Assembly (NCBI RefSeq): GCF_029227915.1
Contig: NC_079884.1
Location: 4,776,001 to 4,840,000, forward strand
Direction of reading: 5' to 3'
Source of the DNA: Hydractinia symbiolongicarpus
Lineage: Eukaryota > Cnidaria > Hydrozoa > Anthoathecata > Hydractiniidae
DNA: 64,000 bases
Shown piece by piece: positions 11,931-23,887 of the stretch. The first letter of the stretch is position 1; the number at the start of each line of letters is the position of its first letter. Below the pieces are notes generated by a model. That model was not told the DNA's origin. It did no database searches and worked only from the letters and a program-made list of their open reading frames with translations. The position numbers and the translations under genes were made by a program.

Positions 11931-14900
11931 GTTTTCGTTTGCCGGCGATTAAACTTCTTTTATTCAGCGTCCCATCAAATTTGAAAATATTTTTGAAAAC
12001 TACAAGTCTCATGCGTTTAGTGGTAAAAAAATAATATAAAAAATCGTTCGGGAAAAGAGTTTACTCCCTGGGTACTTTCTTTGTATACTTTTGACTATAC
12101 GGGCCAAGCCCGGGATATACGGGAAATCGCGGGTTTTCGTTTGCCAGCGATTAAACTTCTTTTATTCAGCGTCTCATCAAAAATGAAAACATTTTTAAAA
12201 ACTACAAGTCTTATGCGTTTTAGTGGTGAAAAAATAATTTAAAAAATCGTTCTGGAAATGAGTTTACTCCCTGGGTACTTTCTTTGTATACTTTTGACTA
12301 TACGGGCCGAGTCCGGGATTTAGGGAAATCGCAGGTTTTCGTTTGCCGGCGATTAAACTGCTTTTATTCAGCGTCTCATCAAAAATGAAAACATTTTTGA
12401 AAACTACAAGTCTCATGCGTTTTAGTGGTGAAAAAGTAATTTAAAAAATCGTTCGGGAAATGAGTTTACTCCCTGGGTACTTTCTTTGTATACTTTTGAC
12501 TATACGGGCCAAGCCCGGGATTTACGGGAAATCGCGGGTTTTCGTTTGCCGGCGATTAAACTGCTTTTATTCAGCGTCTCATCAAAAATGAAAACATTCT
12601 TGAAAACTACAAGTCTCATGCGTTTTAGTGGTGAAATAATAATTTAAAAAATCGTTTGGGAAATGAGTTTACTCCCTGGGTACTTTCTTTGTATACTTTT
12701 GACTATACGGGCCGAGTCCAGGATTTACGGGAAATCGCAGGTTTTCGTTTGCCGGCGATTAAACTTCTTTTATTCAGCGTCTTATCAAAAATGAAAACAT
12801 TTTTAAAAACTACAAGTCTCATGCGTTTTAGTGGTGAAAAAGTAATTTAAAAAATCGTTCGGGAAATGAGTTTACTCCCTGGGTACTTTCTTTGTATACT
12901 TTTGAATATACGGGCCAAGCTGGGATTTACGGGAAATCGCGGGTTTTCGTTTGCCGGCGATTAAACTTCTTTTATTCAGCGTCTCATCAAAAATGAAAAC
13001 ATTCTTGAAAACTACAAGTCTTATGCGTTTTAGTGGTGAAATAATAATTTAAAAAATCGTTTGGGAAATGAGTTTACTCCCTGGGTACTTTCTTTGTATA
13101 CTTTTGACTATACGGGCAGAGTCCGGGATTTAGGGAAATCGCAGGTTTTCGTTTGCCGGCGATTAAACTGCTTTTATTCAGCGTCTCATCAAAAATGAAA
13201 ACATTTTTGAAAACTACAAGTCTCATGCGTTTTAGTGGTGAAAAAGTAATTTAAAAAATCGTTCGGGAAATGAGTTTACTCCCTTACTTTCTTTGTATAC
13301 TTTTGACTATACGGGCCAAGCCCGGGATTTACGGGAAATCGCGGGTTTTCGTTTGCCGGCGATTAAACTGCTTTTATTCAGCGTCTCATCAAAAATGAAA
13401 ACATTCTTGAAAACTACAAGTCTCATGCGTTTTAGTGGTGAAATAATAATTTAAAAAATCGTTTGGGAAATGAGTTTACTCCCCGGGTACTTTCTTTGTA
13501 TACTTTTGACTATGCGGGCCGAGTCCAGGATTTACGGGAAATCGCAGGTTTTCGTTTGCCGGCGATTAAACTTCTTTTATTCAGCGTCTTATCAAAAATG
13601 AAAACATTTTTAAAAACTACAAGTCTCATGCGTTTTAGTGGTGAAAAAGTAATTTAAAAAATCGTTCGGGAAATGAGTTTACTCCCTGGGTACCTTCTTT
13701 GTATACTTTTGAATATACGGGCCAAGCCGGGATTTACGGGAAATCGCGGGTTTTCGTTTGCCGGCGATTAAACTTCTTTTATTCAGCGTCTCATCAAAAA
13801 TGAAAACATTCTTGAAAACTACAAGTCTCATGCGTTTTAGTGGTGAAATAATAATTTAAAAAATCGTTTGGGAAATGAGTTTACTCCCTGGGTACTTTCT
13901 TTGTATACTTTTGACTATACGGGCAGAGTCCAGGATTTACGGGAAATCGCAGGTTTTCGTTTGCCGGCGATTAAACTTCTTTTATTCAGCGTCTCATCAA
14001 AAATGAAAACATTTGTAAAAACTACAAGTCTCATGCGTTTTAGTGGTGAAAAAGTAATTTAAAAAATCGCTCGGGAAATGAGTTTACTCCCTGGGTACTT
14101 TCTTTGTATACATTCGACTATACGGGCCAAGCCCCGGATTTACGGGAAAACGCGGGATTTCGTTTGCCGGCGATTAAACCTCTTTCATTAAGCGTCTCAT
14201 CAAAAATGAAAACATTTTTGAAAACTACAAGTCTCATGCGTTTTAGTGGTGAAAAAATAATTTAAAAAATCGTTCGGAAAATGAGTTTACTCTCTGGGTA
14301 CTTTCTTTGTATACATTCGACTATACGGGCCAAGCCCGGGATTTACGGGAAATCGCGGGTTTTCGTTTTCCGGCGATTAAACCTCTTTCATTAAGCGTCT
14401 CATCAAAAATGAAAACATTTTTGAAAACTACAAGTCTCGTGCGTTTTAGTGGTAAAAAAAAAATTTAAAAAATCGTTCGGGAAATGAGTTTACTCCCTGG
14501 GTACTTTCTTTGTATACATTCGACTATACGGGCCAAGCCCCGGATTTACGGGAAAACGCGGGATTTCGTTTGCCGGCGATTAAACCTCTTTCATTAAGCG
14601 TCTCATCAAAAATGAAAACATTTTTGAAAACTACAAGTCTCATGCGTTTTAGTGGTGAAAAAATAATTTAAAAAATCGTTCGGGAAATGAGTTTACTCTG
14701 GGTACTTTCTTTGTATACTTTTGACTATACGGGCCGAGTCCGGGATTTACGGGAAATCGCGGATTTTCGTTTGCCGGCGATTAAACTTCTTTTATTCAGC
14801 GTCCTATCAAATATGAAAATATTTTTGAAAACTTCAAGTCTCATGCGTTTAGTGGTAAAAAAATAATGTAAAAAATCGTTCGGGAAATGAGTTTACTCCC

Positions 14901-15010
14901 TGGGTACTTTCTTTGTATACTTTTGACTATACGGGCCAAGCCCGGGATATACGGGAAATCGCGGGTTTTCGTTTGCCGGCGATTAAACTTCTTTTATTCA
15001 GCGTCTCATC
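11931..15010 (+). repeat. 17-mer segmental block, copy A (unit 3439 bp)
   Basis: First of three copies of a long block. Shared private markers with copy B are GTCCCATCAAATTTG (11971 and 15410), the four-base loss giving ACTCCCTTACTTTC (CCCTTAC at 13281 and 16730), and the shortened GTTTACTCTGGG (14691 and 18130). The first and third are 3439 bases apart. The offset of the second is 3449, showing small indels between the copies. Type order is T/U/P/Q/R/S/R'-P chimera/Q/R/S/R'/V/V/V/T/U. The left edge is chimeric: an R' left half joined to a T right half between about 11930 and 11971. Confidence 0.85.
14061..14669 (+). repeat. V-type monomer triplet
   Basis: Three consecutive monomers carry CATTCGACTATACGGG and AAACCTCTTTCATTAAGCG instead of CTTTTGACTATAC and AAACTTCTTTTATTCAGCG. 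The middle one has AAGCCCGGG and TTTTCCGGCG; the outer two have AAGCCCCGG and GGGATTTCG. The same triplet recurs at about 17,500-18,108 and 22,965-23,575 in copies B and C. These monomers are the most divergent of the first domain, and their right halves resemble monomers of the last domain (46.8-64 kb). Confidence 0.85.
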
Positions 15011-15369
15011 AACAATGAAAACATTTTTAAAAACTACAAGTCTCATGCGTTTTAGTGGTGAAAAAGTAATTTAAAAAATCGTTCGGGAAATGAGTTTACT
15101 CCCTGGTTACTTTCTTTGTATACTTTTGAATATACGGGCCAAGCCGGTATTTACGGGAAATCGCGGGTTTTCGTTTGCCGGCGATTAAACTTCTTTTATT
15201 CAGCGTCTCATCAAAAATGAAAACATTTTTAAAAACTACAGGTCTTATGCGTTTTAGTGGTGAAAAAATAATTTAAAAAATCGTTCGGGAAATGAGTTTA
15301 CTCACAGGGTACTTTCTTTGTATACTTTTGACTATACGGGCCGAGTCCGGGATTTACGGGAAATCGCGG

Positions 15370-18300
15370 ATTTTCGTTTGCCGGCGATTAAACTTCTTTT
15401 ATTCAGCGTCCCATCAAATTTGAAAATATTTTTGAAAACTACAAGTCTCATGCGTTTAGTGGTAAAAAAATAATATAAAAAATCGTTCGGGAAAAGAGTT
15501 TACTCCCTGGGTACTTTCTTTGTATACTTTTGACTATACGGGCCAAGCCCGGGATATACGGGAAATCGCGGGTTTTCGTTTGCCAGCGATTAAACTTCTT
15601 TTATTCAGCGTCTCATCAAAAATGAAAACATTTTTAAAAACTACAAGTCTTATGCGTTTTAGTGGTGAAAAAATAATTTAAAAAATCGTTCTGGAAATGA
15701 GTTTACTCCCTGGGTACTTTCTTTGTATACTTTTGACTATACGGGCCGAGTCCGGGATTTAGGGAAATCGCAGGTTTTCGTTTGCCGGCGATTAAACTGC
15801 TTTTATTCAGCGTCTCATCAAAAATGAAAACATTTTTGAAAACTACAAGTCTCATGCGTTTTAGTGGTGAAAAAGTAATTTAAAAAATCGTTCGGGAAAT
15901 GAGTTTACTCCCTGGGTACTTTCTTTGTATACTTTTGACTATACGGGCCAAGCCCGGGATTTACGGGAAATCGCGGGTTTTCGTTTGCCGGCGATTAAAC
16001 TGCTTTTATTCAGCGTCTCATCAAAAATGAAAACATTCTTGAAAACTACAAGTCTCATGCGTTTTAGTGGTGAAATAATAATTTAAAAAATCGTTTGGGA
16101 AATGAGTTTACTCCCTGGGTACTTTCTTTGTATACTTTTGACTATACGGGCCGAGTCCAGGATTTACGGGAAATCGCAGGTTTTCGTTTGCCGGCGATTA
16201 AACTTCTTTTATTCAGCGTCTTATCAAAAATGAAAACATTTTTAAAAACTACAAGTCTCATGCGTTTTAGTGGTGAAAAAGTAATTTAAAAAATCGTTCG
16301 GGAAATGAGTTTACTCCCTGGGTACTTTCTTTGTATACTTTTGAATATACGGGCCAAGCCGGGATTTACGGGAAATCGCGGGTTTTCGTTTGCCGGCGAT
16401 TAAACTTCTTTTATTCAGCGTCTCATCAAAAATGAAAACATTCTTGAAAACTACAAGTCTTATGCGTTTTAGTGGTGAAATAATAATTTAAAAAATCGTT
16501 TGGGAAATGAGTTTACTCCCTGGGTACTTTCTTTGTATACTTTTGACTATACGGGCAGAGTCCGGGATTTAGGGAAATCGCAGGTTTTCGTTTGCCGGCG
16601 ATTAAACTGCTTTTATTCAGCGTCTCATCAAAAATGAAAACATTTTTGAAAACTACAAGTCTCATGCGTTTTAGTGGTGAAAAAGTAATTTAAAAAATCG
16701 TTCGGGAAATGAGTTTCCTCCCTTACTTTCTTTGTATACTTTTGACTATACGGGCCAAGCCCGGGATTTACGGGAAATCGCGGGTTTTCGTTTGCCGGCG
16801 ATTAAACTGCTTTTATTCAGCGTCTCATCAAAAATGAAAACATTCTTGAAAACTACAAGTCTCATGCGTTTTAGTGGTGAAATAATAATTTAAAAAATCG
16901 TTTGGGAAATGAGTTTACTCCCTGGGTACTTTCTTTGTATACTTTTGACTATACGGGCCGAGTCCAGGATTTACGGGAAATCGCAGGTTTTCGTTTGCCG
17001 GCGATTAAACTTCTTTTATTCAGCGTCTTATCAAAAATGAAAACATTTTTAAAAACTACAAGTCTCATGCGTTTTAGTGGTGAAAAAGTAATTTAAAAAA
17101 TCGTTCGGGAAATGAGTTTACTCCCTGGGTACCTTCTTTGTATACTTTTGAATATACGGGCCAAGCCGGGATTTACGGGAAATCGCGGGTTTTCGTTTGC
17201 CGGCGATTAAACTTCTTTTATTCAGCGTCTCATCAAAAATGAAAACATTCTTGAAAACTACAAGTCTCATGCGTTTTAGTGGTGAAATAATAATTTAAAA
17301 AATCGTTTGGGAAATGAGTTTACTCCCTGGGTACTTTCTTTGTATACTTTTGACTATACGGGCAGAGTCCAGGATTTACGGGAAATCGCAGGTTTTCGTT
17401 TGCCGGCGATTAAACTTCTTTTATTCAGCGTCTCATCAAAAATGAAAACATTTTTAAAAACTACAAGTCTCATGCGTTTTAGTGGTGAAAAAGTAATTTA
17501 AAAAATCGCTCGGGAAATGAGTTTACTCCCTGGGTACTTTCTTTGTATACATTCGACTATACGGGCCAAGCCCCGGATTTACGGGAAAACGCGGGATTTC
17601 GTTTGCCGGCGATTAAACCTCTTTCATTAAGCGTCTCATCAAAAATGAAAACATTTTTGAAAACTACAAGTCTCATGCGTTTTAGTGGTGAAAAAATAAT
17701 TTAAAAAATCGTTCGGAAAATGAGTTTACTCTCTGGGTACTTTCTTTGTATACATTCGACTATACGGGCCAAGCCCGGGATTTACGGGAAATCGCGGGTT
17801 TTCGTTTTCCGGCGATTAAACCTCTTTCATTAAGCGTCTCATCAAAAATGAAAACATTTTTGAAAACTACAAGTCTCGTGCGTTTTAGTGGTAAAAAAAA
17901 AATTTAAAAAATCGTTCGGGAAATGAGTTTACTCCCTGGGTACTTTCTTTGTATACATTCGACTATACGGGCCAAGCCCCGGATTTACGGGAAAACGCGG
18001 GATTTCGTTTGCCGGCGATTAAACCTCTTTCATTAAGCGTCTCATCAAAAATGAAAACATTTTTGAAAACTACAAGTCTCATGCGTTTTAGTGGTGAAAA
18101 AATAATTTAAAAAATCGTTCGGGAAATGAGTTTACTCTGGGTACTTTCTTTGTATACTTTTGACTATACGGGCCGAGTCCGGGATTTACGGGAAATCGCG
18201 GATTTTCGTTTGCCGGCGATTAAACTTCTTTTATTCAGCGTCCTATCAAATATGAAAATATTTTTGAAAACTTCAAGTCTCATGCGTTTAGTGGTAAAAA

Positions 18301-18449
18301 AATAATGTAAAAAATCGTTCGGGAAATGAGTTTACTCCCTGGGTACTTTCTTTGTATACTTTTGACTATACGGGCCAAGCCCGGGATATACGGGAAATCG
18401 CGGGTTTTCGTTTGCCGGCGATTAAACTTCTTTTATTCAGCGTCTCATC
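15370..18449 (+). repeat. 17-mer segmental block, copy B
   Basis: Repeats copy A at an offset of 3439 with the same monomer order and the same private indels (ACTCCCTTAC at 16730, GTTTACTCTGGG at 18130). It also matches copy C at offset 5465. The B-C match begins earlier than the A-B match, near 14,985, because the rare string TCATCAACAATG precedes both (AACAATG at 15011 and 20476). One visible change is GAGTTTCCTCCC here against GAGTTTACTCCC in A and C. Confidence 0.85.
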
Positions 18450-19560
18450 AAAAATGAAAACATTTTTAAAAACTACAAGTCTTATGCGTTTTAGTGGTGA
18501 AAAAATAATTTAAAAAATCGTTCTGAAAATGAGTTTACTCCCTGGGTACTTTCTTTGTATACTTTTGACTATACGGGCCGAGTCCGGGATTTAGGGAAAT
18601 CGCAGGTTTTCGTTTGCCGGCGATTAAACTGCTTTTATTCAGCGTCTCATCAAAAATGAAAACATTTTTAAAAACTACAAGTCTCATGGGCTTTAGTGGT
18701 GTAATAGTAATTTAAAAAATCGTTTGGGAAATGAGTTTACTCCCTTGGTACTTTCTTTGTATACTTTTGACTATACGGGCCGAGACCGGGATTTACGGGA
18801 AGTCGCTGGTTTTCGTTTGTCGGCGATTAAACTTCTTTTATTCAGCGTCTCATCAAAAATGAAAACATTTTTAAAAACTACAAGTCTCATGGGCTTTAAT
18901 GGTGAAATAATAATTTAAAAAATCGTTCGGGAAATGAGTTTACACCTTGGATAATTTCTTTGTATACTTTTGACTATACGGGCCGAGTCCGGGATTTACG
19001 GGAAATCGCGGATTTTCGTTTGCCGGCGATTAAACTGCTTTTATTCAGCGTCTCATCAAAAATAAAAACATTTTTGAAAACTACAAGTCTCATGCGTTTT
19101 AGTGGTGAAAAAGTAATTTAAAAAATCGTTCGGGAAATGAGTTTACTCCCTGGGTACTTTCTTTGTATACATTCGACTATACGGGCCAAGCCCCGGATTT
19201 ACGGGAAAACGCAGGATTTCGTTTGCCGGCGATTAAACCTCTTTCATTAAGCGTCTCATCAAAAATGAAAACATTTTTGAAAACTACAAGTCTCATGCGT
19301 TTTAGTGGTGAAATAATAATTTAAAAAATCGTTTTGGAAATGAGTTTACTCCCTGGGTACTTTCTTTGTATACTTTTGACTATACGGGCCGAGTCCAGGA
19401 TTTACGGGAAATCGCAGGTTTTCGTTTGCCGGCGATTAAACTTCTTTTATTCAGCGTCTTATCAAAAATGAAAACATTTTTAAAAACTACAAGTCTCATG
19501 CGTTTTAGTGGTGAAAAAGTAATTTAAAAAATCGTTCGGGAAATGAGTTTACTCCCTGGG
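18450..19560 (+). repeat. Transition monomers carrying the first GGGCTTTAGTGG variants
   Basis: A P-type monomer is followed by copies with CATGGGCTTTAGTGGTGTAATAG and CATGGGCTTTAATGG, the mark of the second domain, here embedded in the first. The stretch 18,625-19,020 recurs at 23,888-24,285 (offset 5263; ATAATTTC at 18951 and 24214). A V-type monomer (near 19,190) and an R-type monomer follow. All of it is satellite. Confidence 0.8.
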
Positions 19561-19565
19561 TACTT

Positions 19566-20779
19566 TCTTTGTATACTTTTGAATATACGGGCCAAGCCGG
19601 GATTTACGGGAAATCGCGGGTTTTCGTTTGCCGGCGATTAAACTTCTTTTATTCAGCGTCTCATCAAAAATGAAAACATTCTTGAAAACTACAAGTCTCA
19701 TGCGTTTTAGTGGTGAAATAATAATTTAAAAAAACGTTTGGGAAATGAGTTTACTCCCTGGGTACTTTCTTTGTATACTTTTGACTATACGGGCAGAGTC
19801 CAGGATTTACGGGAAATCGCAGGTTTTCGTTTGCCGGCGATTAAACTTCTTTTATTCAGCGTCTCATCAACAATGAAAACATTTTTAAAAACTACAAGTC
19901 TCATGCGTTTTAGTGGTGAAAAAGTAATTTAAAAAATCGTTCGGGAAATGAGTTTACTCCCTGGGTACTTTCTTTGTATACTTTTGAATATACGGGCCAA
20001 GCCGGTATTTACGGGAAATCGCGGGTTTTCGTTTGCCGGCGATTAAACTTCTTTTATTCAGCGTCTCATCAAAAATGAAAACATTTTTAAAAACTACAGG
20101 TCTTATGCGTTTTAGTGGTGAAAAAATAATTTAAAAAATCGTTCGGGAAATGAGTTTACTCACAGGGTACTTTCTTTGTATACTTTTGAATATACGGGCC
20201 AAGCCGGGATTTACGGGAAATCGCGGGTTTTCGTTTGCCGGCGATTAAACTTCTTTTATTCAGCGTCTCATCAAAAATGAAAACATTCTTGAAAACTACA
20301 AGTCTCATGCGTTTTAGTGGTGAAATAATAATTTAAAAAAACGTTTGGGAAATGAGTTTACTCCCTGGGTACTTTCTTTGTATACTTTTGACTATACGGG
20401 CAGAGTCCAGGATTTACGGGAAATCGCAGGTTTTCGTTTGCCGGCGATTAAACTTCTTTTATTCAGCGTCTCATCAACAATGAAAACATTTTTAAAAACT
20501 ACAAGTCTCATGCGTTTTAGTGGTGAAAAAGTAATTTAAAAAATCGTTCGGGAAATGAGTTTACTCCCTGGGTACTTTCTTTGTATACTTTTGAATATAC
20601 GGGCCAAGCCGGTATTTACGGGAAATCGCGGGTTTTCGTTTGCCGGCGATTAAACTTCTTTTATTCAGCGTCTCATCAAAAATGAAAACATTTTTAAAAA
20701 CTACAGGTCTTATGCGTTTTAGTGGTGAAAAAATAATTTAAAAAATCGTTCGGGAAATGAGTTTACTCACAGGGTACTT
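19566..20779 (+). repeat. 3-mer doublet (S'-R'-S), period 607 bp
   Basis: Private changes recur 607 bases apart: AACAATG at 19869 and 20476, and the A-run variant AAAAAAACGTTTGGG near 19733 and 20340. The copies meet around 20,165, where a CACAGGGTAC left part joins an S' right part (GAATATACGGGCCAAGCCGGG). This is another chimeric junction in register. Confidence 0.85.
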
Positions 20780-23700
20780 TCTTTGTATACTTTTGACTAT
20801 ACGGGCCGAGTCCGGGATTTACGGGAAATCGCGGATTTTCGTTTGCCGGCGATTAAACTTCTTTTATTCAGCGTCCCATCAAATTTGAAAATATTTTTGA
20901 AAACTACAAGTCTCATGCGTTTAGTGGTAAAAAAATAATATAAAAAATCGTTCGGGAAAAGAGTTTACTCCCTGGGTACTTTCTTTGTATACTTTTGACT
21001 ATACGGGCCAAGCCCGGGATATACGGGAAATCGCGGGTTTTCGTTTGCCAGCGATTAAACTTCTTTTATTCAGCGTCTCATCAAAAATGAAAACATTTTT
21101 AAAAACTACAAGTCTTATGCGTTTTAGTGGTGAAAAAATAATTTAAAAAATCGTTCTGGAAATGAGTTTACTCCCTGGGTACTTTCTTTGTATACTTTTG
21201 ACTATACGGGCCGAGTCCGGGATTTAGGGAAATCGCAGGTTTTCGTTTGCCGGCGATTAAACTGCTTTTATTCAGCGTCTCATCAAAAATGAAAACATTT
21301 TTGAAAACTACAAGTCTCATGCGTTTTAGTGGTGAAAAAGTAATTTAAAAAATCGTTCGGGAAATGAGTTTACTCCCTGGGTACTTTCTTTGTATACTTT
21401 TGACTATACGGGCCAAGCCCGGGATTTACGGGAAATCGCGGGTTTTCGTTTGCCGGCGATTAAACTGCTTTTATTCAGCGTCTCATCAAAAATGAAAACA
21501 TTCTTGAAAACTACAAGTCTCATGCGTTTTAGTGGTGAAATAGTAATTTAAAAAATCGTTTGGGAAATGAGTTTACTCCCTGGGTACTTTCTTTGTATAC
21601 TTTTGACTATACGGGCCGAGTCCAGGATTTACGGGAAATCGCAGGTTTTCGTTTGCCGGCGATTAAACTTCTTTTATTCAGCGTCTTATCAAAAATGAAA
21701 ACATTTTTAAAAACTACAAGTCTCATGCGTTTTAGTGGTGAAAAAGTAATTTAAAAAATCGTTCGGGAAATGAGTTTACTCCCTGGGTACTTTCTTTGTA
21801 TACTTTTGAATATACGGGCCAAGCCGGGATTTACGGGAAATCGCGGGTTTTCGTTTGCCGGCGATTAAACTTCTTTTATTCAGCGTCTCATCAAAAATGA
21901 AAACATTCTTGAAAACTACAAGTCTTATGCGTTTTAGTGGTGAAATAATAATTTAAAAAATCGTTTGGGAAATGAGTTTACTCCCTGGGTACTTTCTTTG
22001 TATACTTTTGACTATACGGGCAGAGTCCGGGATTTAGGGAAATCGCAGGTTTTCGTTTGCCGGCGATTAAACTGCTTTTATTCAGCGTCTCATCAAAAAT
22101 GAAAACATTTTTGAAAACTACAAGTCTCATGCGTTTTAGTGGTGAAAAAGTAATTTAAAAAATCGTTCGGGAAATGAGTTTACTCCCTTACTTTCTTTGT
22201 ATACTTTTGACTATACGGGCCAAGCCCGGGATTTACGGGAAATCGCGGGTTTTCGTTTGCCGGCGATTAAACTGCTTTTATTCAGCGTCTCATCAAAAAT
22301 GAAAACATTCTTGAAAACTACAAGTCTCATGCGTTTTAGTGGTGAAATAATAATTTAAAAAATCGTTTGGGAAATGAGTTTACTCCCTGGGTACTTTCTT
22401 TGTATACTTTTGACTATACGGGCCGAGTCCAGGATTTACGGGAAATCGCAGGTTTTCGTTTGCCGGCGATTAAACTTCTTTTATTCAGCGTCTTATCAAA
22501 AATGAAAACATTTTTAAAAACTACAAGTCTCATGCGTTTTAGTGGTGAAAAAGTAATTTAAAAAATCGTTCGGGAAATGAGTTTACTCCCTGGGTACTTT
22601 CTTTGTATACTTTTGAATATACGGGCCAAGCCGGGATTTACGGGAAATCGCGGGTTTTCGTTTGCCGGCGATTAAACTTCTTTTATTCAGCGTCTCATCA
22701 AAAATGAAAACATTCTTGAAAACTACAAGTCTCATGCGTTTTAGTGGTGAAATAATAATTTAAAAAATCGTTTGGGAAATGAGTTTACTCCCTGGGTACT
22801 TTCTTTGTATACTTTTGACTATACGGGCAGAGTCCAGGATTTACGGGAAATCGCAGGTTTTCGTTTGCCGGCGATTAAACTTCTTTTATTCAGCGTCTCA
22901 TCAAAAATGAAAACATTTTTAAAAACTACAAGTCTCATGCGTTTTAGTGGTGAAAAAGTAATTTAAAAAATCGCTCGGGAAATGAGTTTACTCCCTGGGT
23001 ACTTTCTTTGTATACATTCGACTATACGGGCCAAGCCCCGGATTTACGGGAAAACGCGGGATTTCGTTTGCCGGCGATTAAACCTCTTTCATTAAGCGTC
23101 TCATCAAAAATGAAAACATTTTTGAAAACTACAAGTCTCATGCGTTCTAGTGGTGAAAAAATAATTTAAAAAATCGTTCGGAAAATGAGTTTACTCTCTG
23201 GGTACTTTCTTTGTATACATTCGACTATACGGGCCAAGCCCGGGATTTACGGGAAATCGCGGGTTTTCGTTTTCCGGCGATTAAACCTCTTTCATTAAGC
23301 GTCTCATCAAAAATGAAAACATTTTTGAAAACTACAAGTCTCGTGCGTTTTAGTGGTAAAAAAAAAATTTAAAAAATCGTTCGGGAAATGAGTTTACTCC
23401 CTGGGTACTTTCTTTGTATACATTCGACTATACGGGCCAAGCCCCGGATTTACGGGAAAACGCGGGATTTCGTTTGCCGGCGATTAAACCTCTTTCATTA
23501 AGCGTCTCATCAAAAATGAAAACATTTTTGAAAACTACAAGTCTCATGCGTTTTAGTGGTGAAAAAATAATTTAAAAAATCGTTCGGGAAATGAGTTTAC
23601 TCTGGGTACTTTCTTTGTATACTTTTGACTATACGGGCCGAGTCCGGGATTTACGGGAAATCGCGGATTTTCGTTTGCCGGCGATTAAACTTCTTTTATT

Positions 23701-23887
23701 CAGCGTCCTATCAAATATGAAAATATTTTTGAAAACTTCAAGTCTCATGCGTTTAGTGGTAAAAAAATAATGTAAAAAATCGTTCGGGAAATGAGTTTAC
23801 TCCCTGGGTACTTTCTTTGTATACTTTTGACTATACGGGCCAAGCCCGGGATATACGGGAAATCGCGGGTTTTCGTTTGCCGGCGAT
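20780..23887 (+). repeat. 17-mer segmental block, copy C
   Basis: Third copy of the 17-mer block. GTCCCATCAAATTTG is at 20875, CCCTTAC at 22185 and GTTTACTCTGGG at 23595, placing it 5465 bases after copy B (17 monomers plus a 10-monomer insertion between them). At its right edge, near 23,885, one monomer is missing relative to B: the U-type left half passes directly into an AAACTGC right half. After that the offset to B becomes 5263. Single-base differences exist, for example GCGTTCTAGTGG near 23,143. Confidence 0.85.
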
